From Tolumonas sp008015085 (GTDB lineage: Bacteria > Pseudomonadota > Gammaproteobacteria > Enterobacterales > Aeromonadaceae): a stretch of DNA of 64,000 nucleotides. The stretch covers positions 124,001 through 188,000 of the forward strand of contig JAJUJX010000003.1 in the NCBI GenBank assembly GCA_029265125.1, given 5' to 3'. How positions within the stretch are numbered: position 1 is the first letter of the stretch; each line of letters starts with the position of its first letter. The position numbers were made by a program, and so were the translations under genes. Under the pieces are notes generated by a model. It saw only the letters and a program-made list of their open reading frames with translations. It made no database searches and was not told the origin of the DNA. Positions 43,873 to 52,609 of this stretch are shown piece by piece.

Positions 43873-44991
43873 TCAGTCCTGCTGCTGAACTGAAATTCGT
43901 TTGTCTTCATCCAGTCTGGATGCTTTAGCTCGTATACGGGTTTCCAGCTGATCAAGCAGGTCAGTATTGTCCAAACGATCAACACGCTCACCGTTTTCAT
44001 ACAACGCGCTTTTACGGTTTGCGCCTGCTAATCCAAGGTCAGAGACCAGAGCCTCACCAGGACCATTCACCACGCATCCGATGATGGATACATCCATCGG
44101 GGTAATGATATCTTCAAGTCTTTGCTCCAGCGCATTAACTGTTCCGATAACATCAAACTCCTGACGGGAGCAGGTTGGGCAAGCAATAAAATTGATACCA
44201 CGCGCACGAATACGTAAAGATTTCAGAATATCAAAACCTACTTTGATTTCTTCTACCGGGTCTGCTGCCAGCGATACACGCAATGTATCGCCAATACCTT
44301 CCGCCAGTAACATCCCCAATCCAATCGCTGACTTCACAGCACCGGCCCGGAAACCACCTGCTTCGGTGATGCCTAAATGGAGAGGTTGTTCTATTTGTTT
44401 AGCCAGTAAACGATAAGCATCAACCGCAAGAAAGACATCGGAGGCTTTGACGCTTACTTTGAATTGATCGAAGTTGAGACGATCCAATATCTCCACATGA
44501 CGCATCGCCGATTCAACCAAGGCTTCTGGTGTCGGTTCGCCATATTTGTCCATCAGATCTTTTTCTAACGACCCCCCATTCACACCAATCCGGATAGGGA
44601 TATTCAAATCACGCGCACAATCAACCACTGACCTGATACGGTCTTCTTTCCCGATGTTACCAGGATTTATCCGCAAACAATCAACACCATATTCAGCAAC
44701 TTTTAGTGCAATCCGATAATCAAAATGAATATCTGCTACCAGCGGAATAGTGACCTGCTGCCGAATCAATTTAAAAGCTTCGGCTGCATCCATGGTTGGA
44801 ACAGAAACCCGGACAATATCAGCTCCGACACGCTGCAAAGACTGAATCTGTGCGACTGTTGCAGCAACATCTGTCGTCAGTGTATTCGTCATAGACTGAA
44901 CCGATACCGGCGCATTCCCACCGACCGGAACACTACCCACCATGATCTGCTTACTGATCCGGCGTTTGATAGGAGAAACGTGTTGACTCAT
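43873..44991 (-). CDS. ispG: IspG (GcpE), 4-hydroxy-3-methylbut-2-enyl-diphosphate synthase
   Basis: A 372-residue [4Fe-4S] enzyme of the MEP isoprenoid pathway, length as in E. coli. Cluster cysteines are in CPTCSRQEF (two, ~268-271) and IIGCVVNGPGEA (~303). The TIM-barrel part has VADIHFDYRIAL and GVNGGSLEKD. It lies 3 nt after rodZ, the conserved rodZ-ispG-hisS order, and supplies precursors for ubiquinone made by UbiH/UbiI. Confidence 0.96.
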   Translation of the reverse strand: MSQHVSPIKRRISKQIMVGSVPVGGNAPVSVQSMTNTLTTDVAATVAQIQSLQRVGADIVRVSVPTMDAAEAFKLIRQQVTIPLVADIHFDYRIALKVAEYGVDCLRINPGNIGKEDRIRSVVDCARDLNIPIRIGVNGGSLEKDLMDKYGEPTPEALVESAMRHVEILDRLNFDQFKVSVKASDVFLAVDAYRLLAKQIEQPLHLGITEAGGFRAGAVKSAIGLGMLLAEGIGDTLRVSLAADPVEEIKVGFDILKSLRIRARGINFIACPTCSRQEFDVIGTVNALEQRLEDIITPMDVSIIGCVVNGPGEALVSDLGLAGANRKSALYENGERVDRLDNTDLLDQLETRIRAKASRLDEDKRISVQQQD

Positions 44992-44994
44992 GGC

Positions 44995-46038
44995 TTAATT
45001 CTTCAGAGGTAACTTATAACGGGCAACAACACCTTGTCGGATATAAGACGACATATCGACAGCTTGTCCGTGAAAATAGATTGAGACCGCTCTTGGCGCA
45101 CCAATAGTAAGACTAAATGGCTCTTTTCCGCTCAGGTTAACTTTATCGCCACTGTTTTTAGTGCCTTCCAGCAAAGATTTACCTGTGGCATCTGTAATTT
45201 TCAACCAGCATGTTGCAGTAAAGTTCAGTTGCAGAGCAACAGCAGGATCTACCTCACTCGCAGTTGTAACAGCAGCAGATACTGTTGAGGCTGCAGACGA
45301 TGTATTACTTACTGGCATCTCTGTTGCGGGAACCACTGGCGCTGCATCCTGTTCCTGACCACCGGATTCTGCTGCTGCATCAGAAAGGACGGTTGCCGCC
45401 TGCCCTTCAATATCATTACCCTCTGCGGTATTACCAGCTTCACTCTCGGCTGCGGGCAATCCATCAGATGTTGTTTCTGCTCCTGACACTGACGTAGCAG
45501 TAGCTATCGCAGAAGATGCCGGGATTGGAGCCGGTGTAACATTTTCTGACGGCTGGACAGCCGGAGCCGACTCAGTGGCAGCTTTAACTACCAGCTGGCC
45601 AGCTTCATTGATACTGGTTGGAATCGGCTCTTCCGCAGGCTGTAACCACCACCAAGTAGCGCCTACTCCGGCCAGTGCGATACAAATCCCCCAGGAAATG
45701 ATACGCACACGATGTTCACTCGCTTCACGCTGGGTGCGGCCAGAAAAACTATACATTTCGCTGTATTTTTTATCATTCAACCCCAGACTGTCGTATGCAG
45801 CTAAAACTGCTTGTTCATCCGCACCGACAAAACGCGCATAGGTTTTCAAGTAACCGCGGGTGAAGGTGCTGGCGGTTTTTTGATCGAAACGATCCTGTTC
45901 AATATCGCGAATTAATGAGACTCGCAAATTAAGCCGGTGAGCAACATCATGCTGACTTAACCCCTTTTGCTCGCGGGCCATTCTGAGTAATAACCCCGGT
46001 GTTTGCCGGGTATTTTCATTGCTCTGTTCAGTAGTCAT
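44995..46038 (-). CDS. rodZ: RodZ, cell-shape protein
   Basis: A 347-residue MreB-linked membrane protein. The N-terminal HTH (~15-80: LRMAREQKGLSQHDVAHRLN-like) contacts MreB. One membrane span lies at ~112-131 (ISWGICIALAGVGATWWW). A long Ala/Thr/Pro/Glu-rich linker (~140-260) precedes the C-terminal DUF4115 beta domain with LNFTATCWLKITDATG. The start overlaps the pilW stop by 11 bp. The linker is compositionally simple but in frame. Confidence 0.93.
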   Translation of the reverse strand: MTTEQSNENTRQTPGLLLRMAREQKGLSQHDVAHRLNLRVSLIRDIEQDRFDQKTASTFTRGYLKTYARFVGADEQAVLAAYDSLGLNDKKYSEMYSFSGRTQREASEHRVRIISWGICIALAGVGATWWWLQPAEEPIPTSINEAGQLVVKAATESAPAVQPSENVTPAPIPASSAIATATSVSGAETTSDGLPAAESEAGNTAEGNDIEGQAATVLSDAAAESGGQEQDAAPVVPATEMPVSNTSSAASTVSAAVTTASEVDPAVALQLNFTATCWLKITDATGKSLLEGTKNSGDKVNLSGKEPFSLTIGAPRAVSIYFHGQAVDMSSYIRQGVVARYKLPLKN

Positions 46039-46804
46039 TGTTCTGATATCTTTTTGCTTGAGTCGAAGATGGGAATTGCTGAACTAACGCCTGACCGTAT
46101 ACATGTGTATCCGCGATCCGGCCTAATGCCTGTGCGGCACGAAGACTCAACCATAAACTCTGCGCTGAATCACCCGCTTTTTCACGGTAGGCATTTAGCC
46201 AGGACTCTGCTTCTGTTGCCTTATGGTCATCTAAAGCTATCTTTGCTAAATCCAGTAACAATCTGACTTTATTGGGGTTGTAGCTAAGTGCCTTGCGATA
46301 GTATTCAATCGCTTTCACTTTTTGTCCTGACTGCAAAGCACATATGCCAGCATTTTCATAGCTGTCATCCATTTTCAGATAACGAGGCTGAGCGACCGCA
46401 CGCATAAACATGTCATCGGCTTCAGCATAATTACGGTTTCGACAAAGAAACGCACCGTAATTGTTCAGAACATCAGGATCATTACCGTGTCCTGAAAGTA
46501 ATGTCTTATAAGTTTCTTCAGCAGAATCTTTATCGCCAACTGTCTGATAGTAATAAGCTATTGCCAGGTAGGCTTCAGCGTTGTTAGGCGCCATTTCAAT
46601 TGCTTTTTCAAAGTTATACTTTGCTGGTGCCATCTGACCTTTATTCAGGTAGCCCATACCAAGTTCAACTCGTGTTTTAGAGGCATTGGCATTATCAATA
46701 GAATTCTCCTGTCGCTCAGAATTCTTGCCAATAATTGTAGTTTCGGTGACGCATCCGGACAGCGCAATTAATGCTGTCCAGATAAGAGGTAGATGTCTTT
46801 TCAT
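46028..46804 (-). CDS. pilW: PilW (PilF), type IV pilus biogenesis/stability lipoprotein
   Basis: A 258-residue lipoprotein: LIALSGC lipobox (C18) followed by TPR repeats (ELGMGYLNKGQMAPAKYNFEKA-like blocks at ~48, 82, 116, 152). It is the outer-membrane pilotin that helps PilQ secretin assemble. rlmN-pilW-rodZ-ispG is a widespread gammaproteobacterial order, 26 nt after rlmN here. Confidence 0.92.
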   Translation of the reverse strand: MKRHLPLIWTALIALSGCVTETTIIGKNSERQENSIDNANASKTRVELGMGYLNKGQMAPAKYNFEKAIEMAPNNAEAYLAIAYYYQTVGDKDSAEETYKTLLSGHGNDPDVLNNYGAFLCRNRNYAEADDMFMRAVAQPRYLKMDDSYENAGICALQSGQKVKAIEYYRKALSYNPNKVRLLLDLAKIALDDHKATEAESWLNAYREKAGDSAQSLWLSLRAAQALGRIADTHVYGQALVQQFPSSTQAKRYQNNDY

Positions 46805-46830
46805 GTCTCAGTACATTAACGAACTGGATT

Positions 46831-47952
46831 TCAAAGCATTTTGACGGAAATCTCCTGCTCTTGCATCCGTTTTTTCATGGTTCGTTTCGTTCTGTCGATT
46901 ACATCACCAACCAGCTGGCCACAGGCAGCATCAATATCATCGCCACGGGTTTTTCGGACAATGACGGTATAGCCATATTCCATCAACACTTTAGAGAATC
47001 GATCGATACGGCTGTTACTCGGTTTTCCGTATGGATTCCCAGGGAATGGATTAAACGGAATCAGGTTGATTTTGCTCGGTGTATCTTTTAGTAACTCAGC
47101 CAGCTCATGCGCATGTTGCATGTCATCATTGATATGATCCAGCAGGACATATTCAACGGTTACCCGCCCCTGATTAGCATTGGATTTGCTGAGATAACCC
47201 CGTACAGAGGCCAGGAATTCCTGAATATTATATTTGTCATTGATCGGCATGATCTCTGAACGAAGCTTATCATTTGGGGCATGCAGTGAAATTGCCAACG
47301 CGACATCAATCATGTCACCGAGTTTATCCAGCGCAGGAACCACCCCGGATGTAGAAATTGTGACCCGGCGCTTAGAAAGACCAAAACCAAAATCATCCAT
47401 CATCAGATCCATGGCCGGAACAACATTTGCCAGATTCAGCAATGGTTCTCCCATCCCCATCATAACGACGTTGGTGATCGGACGTTTACCAGTCTCTTTA
47501 GAGAACCCCACAACCTGCGCTGCTCGCCAGACCTGTCCAATGATTTCAGAGACTTTCAGATTCCGGTTAAAGCCCTGCTGTGCGGTAGAACAAAATTTAC
47601 ATTCCAATGCACAACCTACCTGCGATGATACACACAGTGTGGCTCGATCAGCTTCAGGAATATACACAGTTTCTACTTCCTGATCGCCCACCAGCATGGC
47701 CCATTTGATAGTACCATCCGTTGAGCGTTGTTCACGACTGATAGCCGGCGCTTTGATCTCAGCGATCTGAGATAATTTTTCGCGTAATACCTTGTTCACA
47801 TTAGTCATCTGTGAAAAATCATCACAGCCAAAATGGTAGATCCACTTCATGATCTGATCAGCACGGAACGCCTTTTCGCCTAATTCATCGGCAAAAAATG
47901 CACGTAATGCCTTACGATCAAAATCCAGCAGATTAACTTTATTTTCGCTCAT
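46831..47952 (-). CDS. rlmN: RlmN, 23S rRNA/tRNA adenine-C2 methyltransferase
   Basis: A 373-residue radical SAM enzyme. CxxxCxxC is at C114, C118, C121 (CALECKFC). GMGEPLLN (~180) and the late CGQL with the catalytic cysteine (~344) complete the active site. The start at 47952 (MSENKVNLLDF) has GAGG 8 nt upstream; the frame is open to 48018 but the extension is unconserved. It modifies A2503 of 23S rRNA and A37 of some tRNAs. Confidence 0.95.
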   Translation of the reverse strand: MSENKVNLLDFDRKALRAFFADELGEKAFRADQIMKWIYHFGCDDFSQMTNVNKVLREKLSQIAEIKAPAISREQRSTDGTIKWAMLVGDQEVETVYIPEADRATLCVSSQVGCALECKFCSTAQQGFNRNLKVSEIIGQVWRAAQVVGFSKETGKRPITNVVMMGMGEPLLNLANVVPAMDLMMDDFGFGLSKRRVTISTSGVVPALDKLGDMIDVALAISLHAPNDKLRSEIMPINDKYNIQEFLASVRGYLSKSNANQGRVTVEYVLLDHINDDMQHAHELAELLKDTPSKINLIPFNPFPGNPYGKPSNSRIDRFSKVLMEYGYTVIVRKTRGDDIDAACGQLVGDVIDRTKRTMKKRMQEQEISVKML

Positions 47953-48074
47953 GAATGCCTCAGTAACCTTGTGTGAAGGGCGCGGATTGTACAAAGTTTG
48001 GAGGGGGAAGACCAGCACTAGCGCTGTATCAAAATGATCATTTTTTAACCTAAAAATCCGTTCTTTTTAGAAGC

Positions 48075-48088
48075 GTCATAATTTCGAC
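48075..48088. promoter_or_regulatory. FleQ/FlrA-like palindrome upstream of pseB
   Basis: GTCATAATTTCGAC has the GTC-N8-GAC layout of the FleQ box (as I recall it, GTCaNTAAAtTGAC). It lies at -49 to -36 of the predicted sigma-54 start. A near-identical palindrome lies at 59749-59762. Confidence 0.55.
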
Positions 48089-48097
48089 AATTTGCAT

Positions 48098-48113
48098 TGG
48101 CATATCTGTTGCT
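48098..48113 (+). promoter_or_regulatory. Sigma-54 promoter of the pse operon
   Basis: TGGCATATCTGTTGCT matches TGGCAy-N5-TTGCw, with GG and GC exactly 10 nt apart. Predicted transcription start is about 48124, leaving a ~116-nt leader before pseB. Confidence 0.78.
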
Positions 48114-48116
48114 TAT

Positions 48117-48147
48117 GCACAAAAATACTGAAAATGTATTTTTGTGC
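48117..48147. repeat. 12-bp perfect inverted repeat at the pse transcription start
   Basis: GCACAAAAATAC (48117-48128), loop TGAAAAT, GTATTTTTGTGC (48136-48147). It straddles the predicted +1, so only part of the left arm would be transcribed from the sigma-54 promoter. It may be an operator or a hairpin in transcripts starting upstream. Confidence 0.7.
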
Positions 48148-48239
48148 ACTCAACAGCTAATCATTTGAACACAAAAATTTTTTATCTCATATAGTTAAAA
48201 ATAACCGGATGGTTACCTCAGCTAAGTAAGGACCACAAC

Positions 48240-49241
48240 ATGTTTAATGATAAAAGCATTCTTATAACTGGTGGCACAGGCTCATTCGGAAAAAAATATG
48301 TCAAAACGATTTTGGAAAGATACACCCCTCGCCGCTTGATCATCTATTCCCGTGATGAGCTAAAACAATTTGAAATGCAGCAAGTCTTCAACGCTCCCTG
48401 CATGCGATATTTTATTGGTGATGTTCGTGATGGTGAACGCCTGATCCAGGCCATGCGCGGTGTTGATTACGTTATTCATGCAGCAGCAATGAAACAGGTT
48501 CCTGCAGCAGAATATAACCCTATGGAATGTATAAAAACAAACATTGATGGTGCTCAAAATGTTATTAAAGCGGCAATAGCAAATAATGTATCTAAGGTGA
48601 TTGCACTATCTACTGACAAAGCAGCTAATCCAATCAATTTGTATGGCGCAACTAAATTAGCCTCAGACAAATTATTCATCGCAGCAAATAATATGACAGG
48701 AAGTGATAAGCCTATTTTTGCAGCCGTTCGCTATGGCAACGTAGTTGGTTCCCGCGGCTCAGTAGTGCCTTTCTTTGAAAATATCATCAGTAACGGAGCA
48801 AAGGAAATACCTGTCACTCATCAGGATATGACGCGCTTCTGGATTAGTTTGCAAGATGGTGTCGATTTTGTATTGAAAAACTTTCAGCGCATGTATGGCG
48901 GAGAAATTTTTGTTCCAAAAATCCCATCCATCCGTATAACTGATTTAGCGGAAGCAATGGCGCCTGATCTTCCAGTTAAAATAATTGGAATTCGTCCTGG
49001 TGAAAAATTGCATGAAATTATGTGCCCATCCGATGATTCACATTTGACTCTTGAGTTTCAAGACCATTACGTATTAATGCCAACCATCAAATTTAATAAT
49101 ACAGATGTTGACTATTCTACAAATGCGATCGGTGAGCAGGGTCACCCTGTGAAAGCAGGATTTGAATATAATTCAGGTAATAACCCGCAATTTTTATCTG
49201 TTGATGAAATAAAAGAGTTCAACCGGAAGGCCATGGCATGA
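48240..49241 (+). CDS. pseB: PseB, UDP-GlcNAc 4,6-dehydratase (C5-inverting)
   Basis: A 333-residue SDR enzyme, first step of pseudaminic acid synthesis. GGTGSFG (11-17) binds NADP; the catalytic T125-D126-K127 and Y135/K139 are as in PseB (STDK, YGATK). NVVGSRGSVVPFF and RPGEKLHEIM also match. AAGGA lies 8 nt before ATG. It leads a five-gene operon with overlapping starts, under a sigma-54 promoter. Confidence 0.95.
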   Translation: MFNDKSILITGGTGSFGKKYVKTILERYTPRRLIIYSRDELKQFEMQQVFNAPCMRYFIGDVRDGERLIQAMRGVDYVIHAAAMKQVPAAEYNPMECIKTNIDGAQNVIKAAIANNVSKVIALSTDKAANPINLYGATKLASDKLFIAANNMTGSDKPIFAAVRYGNVVGSRGSVVPFFENIISNGAKEIPVTHQDMTRFWISLQDGVDFVLKNFQRMYGGEIFVPKIPSIRITDLAEAMAPDLPVKIIGIRPGEKLHEIMCPSDDSHLTLEFQDHYVLMPTIKFNNTDVDYSTNAIGEQGHPVKAGFEYNSGNNPQFLSVDEIKEFNRKAMA

Positions 49242-50386
49242 TTCCATATGGAAAACAAAACATATCATCCGCTGATATTCAGGCTGTAGTAGATATTCTT
49301 AAATCGGATTATTTGACACAAGGCCCTGCTGTTCCCGCATTTGAAAAAGCGGTAGTGGAATATACTGGTGCTAAATACGGTATAGCGGTAAACAGTGCCA
49401 CATCTGCACTACATATCGCCTGCCTTGCGCTAGGTCTTACTAAAGACGATTGGCTGTGGACAACACCAAATACATTTGTTGCTTCCGCAAATTGTGGTCG
49501 CTACTGTGGTGCTAATGTCAGCTTTGTTGATATTCAGGCTGACACATACAATATTGATCCTGTTGCATTACAAAAAAAATTGGAAGTGGCTAAAAGCAAG
49601 AATCAATTACCAAAAATTGTCGTCGCTGTTGATTTTGCAGGTCAGCCATGTTGCTGGAAAGAATTACGAAACTTAGCAAATGAATACGGTTTTTACTTAA
49701 TCGATGATGCATCGCATGCAATTGGAGCAAAATATCAAGGACAGCCCGTAGGTAGCGGGGCATTCGCTGATATTACTGTATTTAGTTTTCATCCTGTGAA
49801 AATTATCACCACAGCTGAGGGTGGTATGGCGCTGACTAATAATAAAAAGCTAGCTCACCGGATGCAGCTTTTCCGTAGCCATGGGATCACTCGTGAACCA
49901 GCTGATATGACTAAAGCGGCTGATGGGCCTTGGTATTACCAGCAAATAGAGCTGGGATTAAATTACAGAATGACAGATATGCAGGCGGCGCTTGGACTAA
50001 GTCAATTAAATCGAATTGATGAATTCGTTACCCGCAGACATCATTTAGCAAATAGATATAACGAAGCATTACGATCATTGCCGCTGGTAACACCATATCA
50101 ACACCCGGATGGAGTCAGTGCTTATCACCTGTATCCAATTGTATTACATGATAAAAATTTACGACTGAAAATATTCAATGCATTAAGAGCTGAAAATATA
50201 GGTGTAAATGTGCACTATATTCCTGTGCATACACAACCCTACTACCAAGAACAAGGACATCGTGAGGGCGACTATCCCGTATCTGAATCTTATTACTCCA
50301 GAGCAATCAGTCTACCCATGTACGCCTCTCTGACCGATGATGAGCAGGATTATGTAATTCAGAAATTAGGAAAAGCATTGATATGA
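49238..50386 (+). CDS. pseC: PseC, UDP-4-amino-sugar aminotransferase
   Basis: A 382-residue DegT/DnrJ-type PLP aminotransferase. PLP-binding K188 is in FSFHPVKIITTAEGG; DDASHAIGA (~157) stacks on PLP; FRSHGIT follows. It aminates C4 of the PseB product. The ATG overlaps the pseB stop (ATGA), so translation is coupled. Confidence 0.93.
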   Translation: MIPYGKQNISSADIQAVVDILKSDYLTQGPAVPAFEKAVVEYTGAKYGIAVNSATSALHIACLALGLTKDDWLWTTPNTFVASANCGRYCGANVSFVDIQADTYNIDPVALQKKLEVAKSKNQLPKIVVAVDFAGQPCCWKELRNLANEYGFYLIDDASHAIGAKYQGQPVGSGAFADITVFSFHPVKIITTAEGGMALTNNKKLAHRMQLFRSHGITREPADMTKAADGPWYYQQIELGLNYRMTDMQAALGLSQLNRIDEFVTRRHHLANRYNEALRSLPLVTPYQHPDGVSAYHLYPIVLHDKNLRLKIFNALRAENIGVNVHYIPVHTQPYYQEQGHREGDYPVSESYYSRAISLPMYASLTDDEQDYVIQKLGKALI

Positions 50387-51099
50387 ATATCGCTATTATC
50401 CCTGCACGAGGAGGAAGCAAGCGTATTCCACGAAAAAATATCAAGCTTTTCGCTGGAAAACCAATAATCGCATATTCAATTCTCGCAGCTAAATATAGTG
50501 GTCTTTTTGATCGTATCATTGTATCAACTGACGATAAAGAAATTGCAAGTATTGCCAAAGAATGGGGAGCCGAAGTGCCATTCATGCGGCCAGCTGAATT
50601 ATCAGGTGATTATACTGGAACGATGGAGGTCATACAGCATAGTATAAATCAACTGGAATCCACTGGTAATCAAATGGAATATGTATGTTGTATATATGCA
50701 ACCGCGCCGTTTGTGACAGCATCCGCACTGTGTAATGCTTACAACCAATTACAAACAACTCAGTCTGATTATGTATTTACAGTGACAACTTTTCCTTTTC
50801 CTGTTCAGAGGGCTTTATTTATAAATGAAGCGAATCGGTTAGACTGCCTCTATCCTGAGTTCCGCTATACTCGATCTCAGGATTTAACTGAGGCATATCA
50901 CGATGCCGGCCAGTTTTATTTTGGAAAAACATCAGCTTTCAAGGCTGCAATTCCATTATTTTCACCGGCATCCAGCCCATTAATTCTACCGCGAGAAATT
51001 GTTCAGGATATTGATACTCCCGAAGATTGGCACAGAGCCGAATTACTTTATAAAGTATGGCAAACAGAAAATGGAAAAAGCAGCAATATTCCGAGTTGA
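50383..51099 (+). CDS. pseF: PseF, CMP-pseudaminic acid synthetase (cytidylyltransferase)
   Basis: A 238-residue cytidylyltransferase. IPARGGSKRIPRKNIK (6-21) is the CTP-binding signature; YATAPFV and the late DIDTPEDW with metal-binding Asp are present. It activates pseudaminic acid with CTP, the last step before transfer. ATGA overlap with pseC; 29-bp overlap with the next gene. Confidence 0.93.
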   Translation: MNIAIIPARGGSKRIPRKNIKLFAGKPIIAYSILAAKYSGLFDRIIVSTDDKEIASIAKEWGAEVPFMRPAELSGDYTGTMEVIQHSINQLESTGNQMEYVCCIYATAPFVTASALCNAYNQLQTTQSDYVFTVTTFPFPVQRALFINEANRLDCLYPEFRYTRSQDLTEAYHDAGQFYFGKTSAFKAAIPLFSPASSPLILPREIVQDIDTPEDWHRAELLYKVWQTENGKSSNIPS

Positions 51100-52609
51100 C
51101 TCATCAATAGATATTGGCACTGGTCATGTCATGCGGTGCCTGGCTTTTGCGGAAGCATTAAAAACAAAATCTATCAACTCTCACTTCATTTGTAGAGATC
51201 TGCCAGGAAACATTCACGAAGCGATAAAATCGAGGGGATTCAACGTATCATTACTCCCTCTGTTATCGCCTTATAAATCAGTCGAGTGCAGTGCTGATTA
51301 TGCTGGTTGGCTGCAAGTCAGTCAAAAACAAGATGCTGAAAATTTTCTTAATGCTCTGCATAAGTTAGAGCTACTTTCAACTTATATAATAATAGTTGAT
51401 CATTATGCTTTAGATGCAACTTGGGAAATCGCAGTAAAAAATAAAAACAAGTCATTATTAATTGTAATTGATGATCTAGTTCGCATTCATTCTGCGGATA
51501 TAATCATCGACCAAACACTTGGTCGTCATGAATCTGAATATAGAAAAAAGGGCTTAGCAAAAAAAATACTTGTTGGCAGTGATTATGCGTTGATTCGCAC
51601 ATTATTTTATGTAAAGAGGGAGCAATCCTTCGAGCGCCAGATGAATCAAAAACACAATCTTCTAATCACTCTTGGTGGATTTGATAAAAAAGATACTTTA
51701 TCAAAAATAATACGCACCATAGAGAAAAACCCTTTGGATTGGATTGGTGATATCACTATTTTATTAAATAAAAACTCACCAAACTTTGTCTCAGTAACAA
51801 CAAAAATTAAAAACCACTCTTTACCAATAAATTTATTATCTTTCATTGATGATATGCCTACGTTTATGTTGAATTATTCATTGGCAATAGGAGCCCCAGG
51901 AACTACGACATGGGAAAGAGCGGCACTGGGCATTCCTGCCGTTTTAATACCTATTGCTGAAAATCAACGTGATGTGGCTGATACCTATATTAAAAAAAAT
52001 GCAGGCTTTGTTATTTTTCCTGAAGATATTTCTGAAAAATTACTACCATCGCTATATGCACTAAAAGAGAACTACACCAAGATAAAAAATATAAACTATA
52101 CCATTGCTGACGGATTAGGACTGCGTAGAATAATACAAGAAATTTGGCCTGAAAAATCAAAAAATGGGTTAGAGATCTCATTACACAAAGCAACAAAAAA
52201 AGACATCACTATTGTTTATGAATGGCAATGCCAACCAGGAACTCGTCGTTATGCCAGAAACCCATTGGTCCCAAGCTTTAATAGCCATAAGGATTGGATG
52301 AAGAATAAACTAGCAGACCCAATGTGCTATTTTTACATTATTCATCATGGAGATATACCGGCAGGCGTAATTAGACTAGATCGAATAGATTCCTTTTGCT
52401 ATGAAGTTTCCATATTTATAGATGAACATCAACAGCACCTTGGCATAGCTAAACTGGCACTAAAAATGGTAGCCGCACTACATGCTGAAATAGACATCAT
52501 AGCGACAGTTTTAGATGGAAATATTGCATCACAATCTCTATTTAAAAGTCTAAACTATAAAAAGCATGGAGAAGAAAAATTCAAATTGGAGAGACGACTC
52601 AATGGATAA
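51071..52609 (+). CDS. pseG: PseG-PseH fusion: UDP-sugar hydrolase plus GNAT N-acetyltransferase
   Basis: A 512-residue fusion. Residues 1-~350 are PseG: FRVDSSIDIGTGHVMRC with the nucleotide-release active-site His, then a GT-B-like C-domain with GAPGTTTWERAALGIP. Residues ~360-512 are a GNAT domain (ATKKDITIVYEWQ, then the HQQHLGIAKLAL acetyl-CoA loop), fitting PseH, which otherwise is a separate gene and is absent elsewhere in this operon. The start at 51071 lies inside pseF; no clear ribosome-binding site, so coupling is likely. The gene is markedly AT-rich. Confidence 0.88.
   Translation: MEKAAIFRVDSSIDIGTGHVMRCLAFAEALKTKSINSHFICRDLPGNIHEAIKSRGFNVSLLPLLSPYKSVECSADYAGWLQVSQKQDAENFLNALHKLELLSTYIIIVDHYALDATWEIAVKNKNKSLLIVIDDLVRIHSADIIIDQTLGRHESEYRKKGLAKKILVGSDYALIRTLFYVKREQSFERQMNQKHNLLITLGGFDKKDTLSKIIRTIEKNPLDWIGDITILLNKNSPNFVSVTTKIKNHSLPINLLSFIDDMPTFMLNYSLAIGAPGTTTWERAALGIPAVLIPIAENQRDVADTYIKKNAGFVIFPEDISEKLLPSLYALKENYTKIKNINYTIADGLGLRRIIQEIWPEKSKNGLEISLHKATKKDITIVYEWQCQPGTRRYARNPLVPSFNSHKDWMKNKLADPMCYFYIIHHGDIPAGVIRLDRIDSFCYEVSIFIDEHQQHLGIAKLALKMVAALHAEIDIIATVLDGNIASQSLFKSLNYKKHGEEKFKLERRLNG

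Noticed and set aside
45140..45600. Repetitive Ala/Thr/Val composition in rodZ as a frame error
   Set aside because: The frame is continuous and such low-complexity periplasmic linkers are normal for RodZ.
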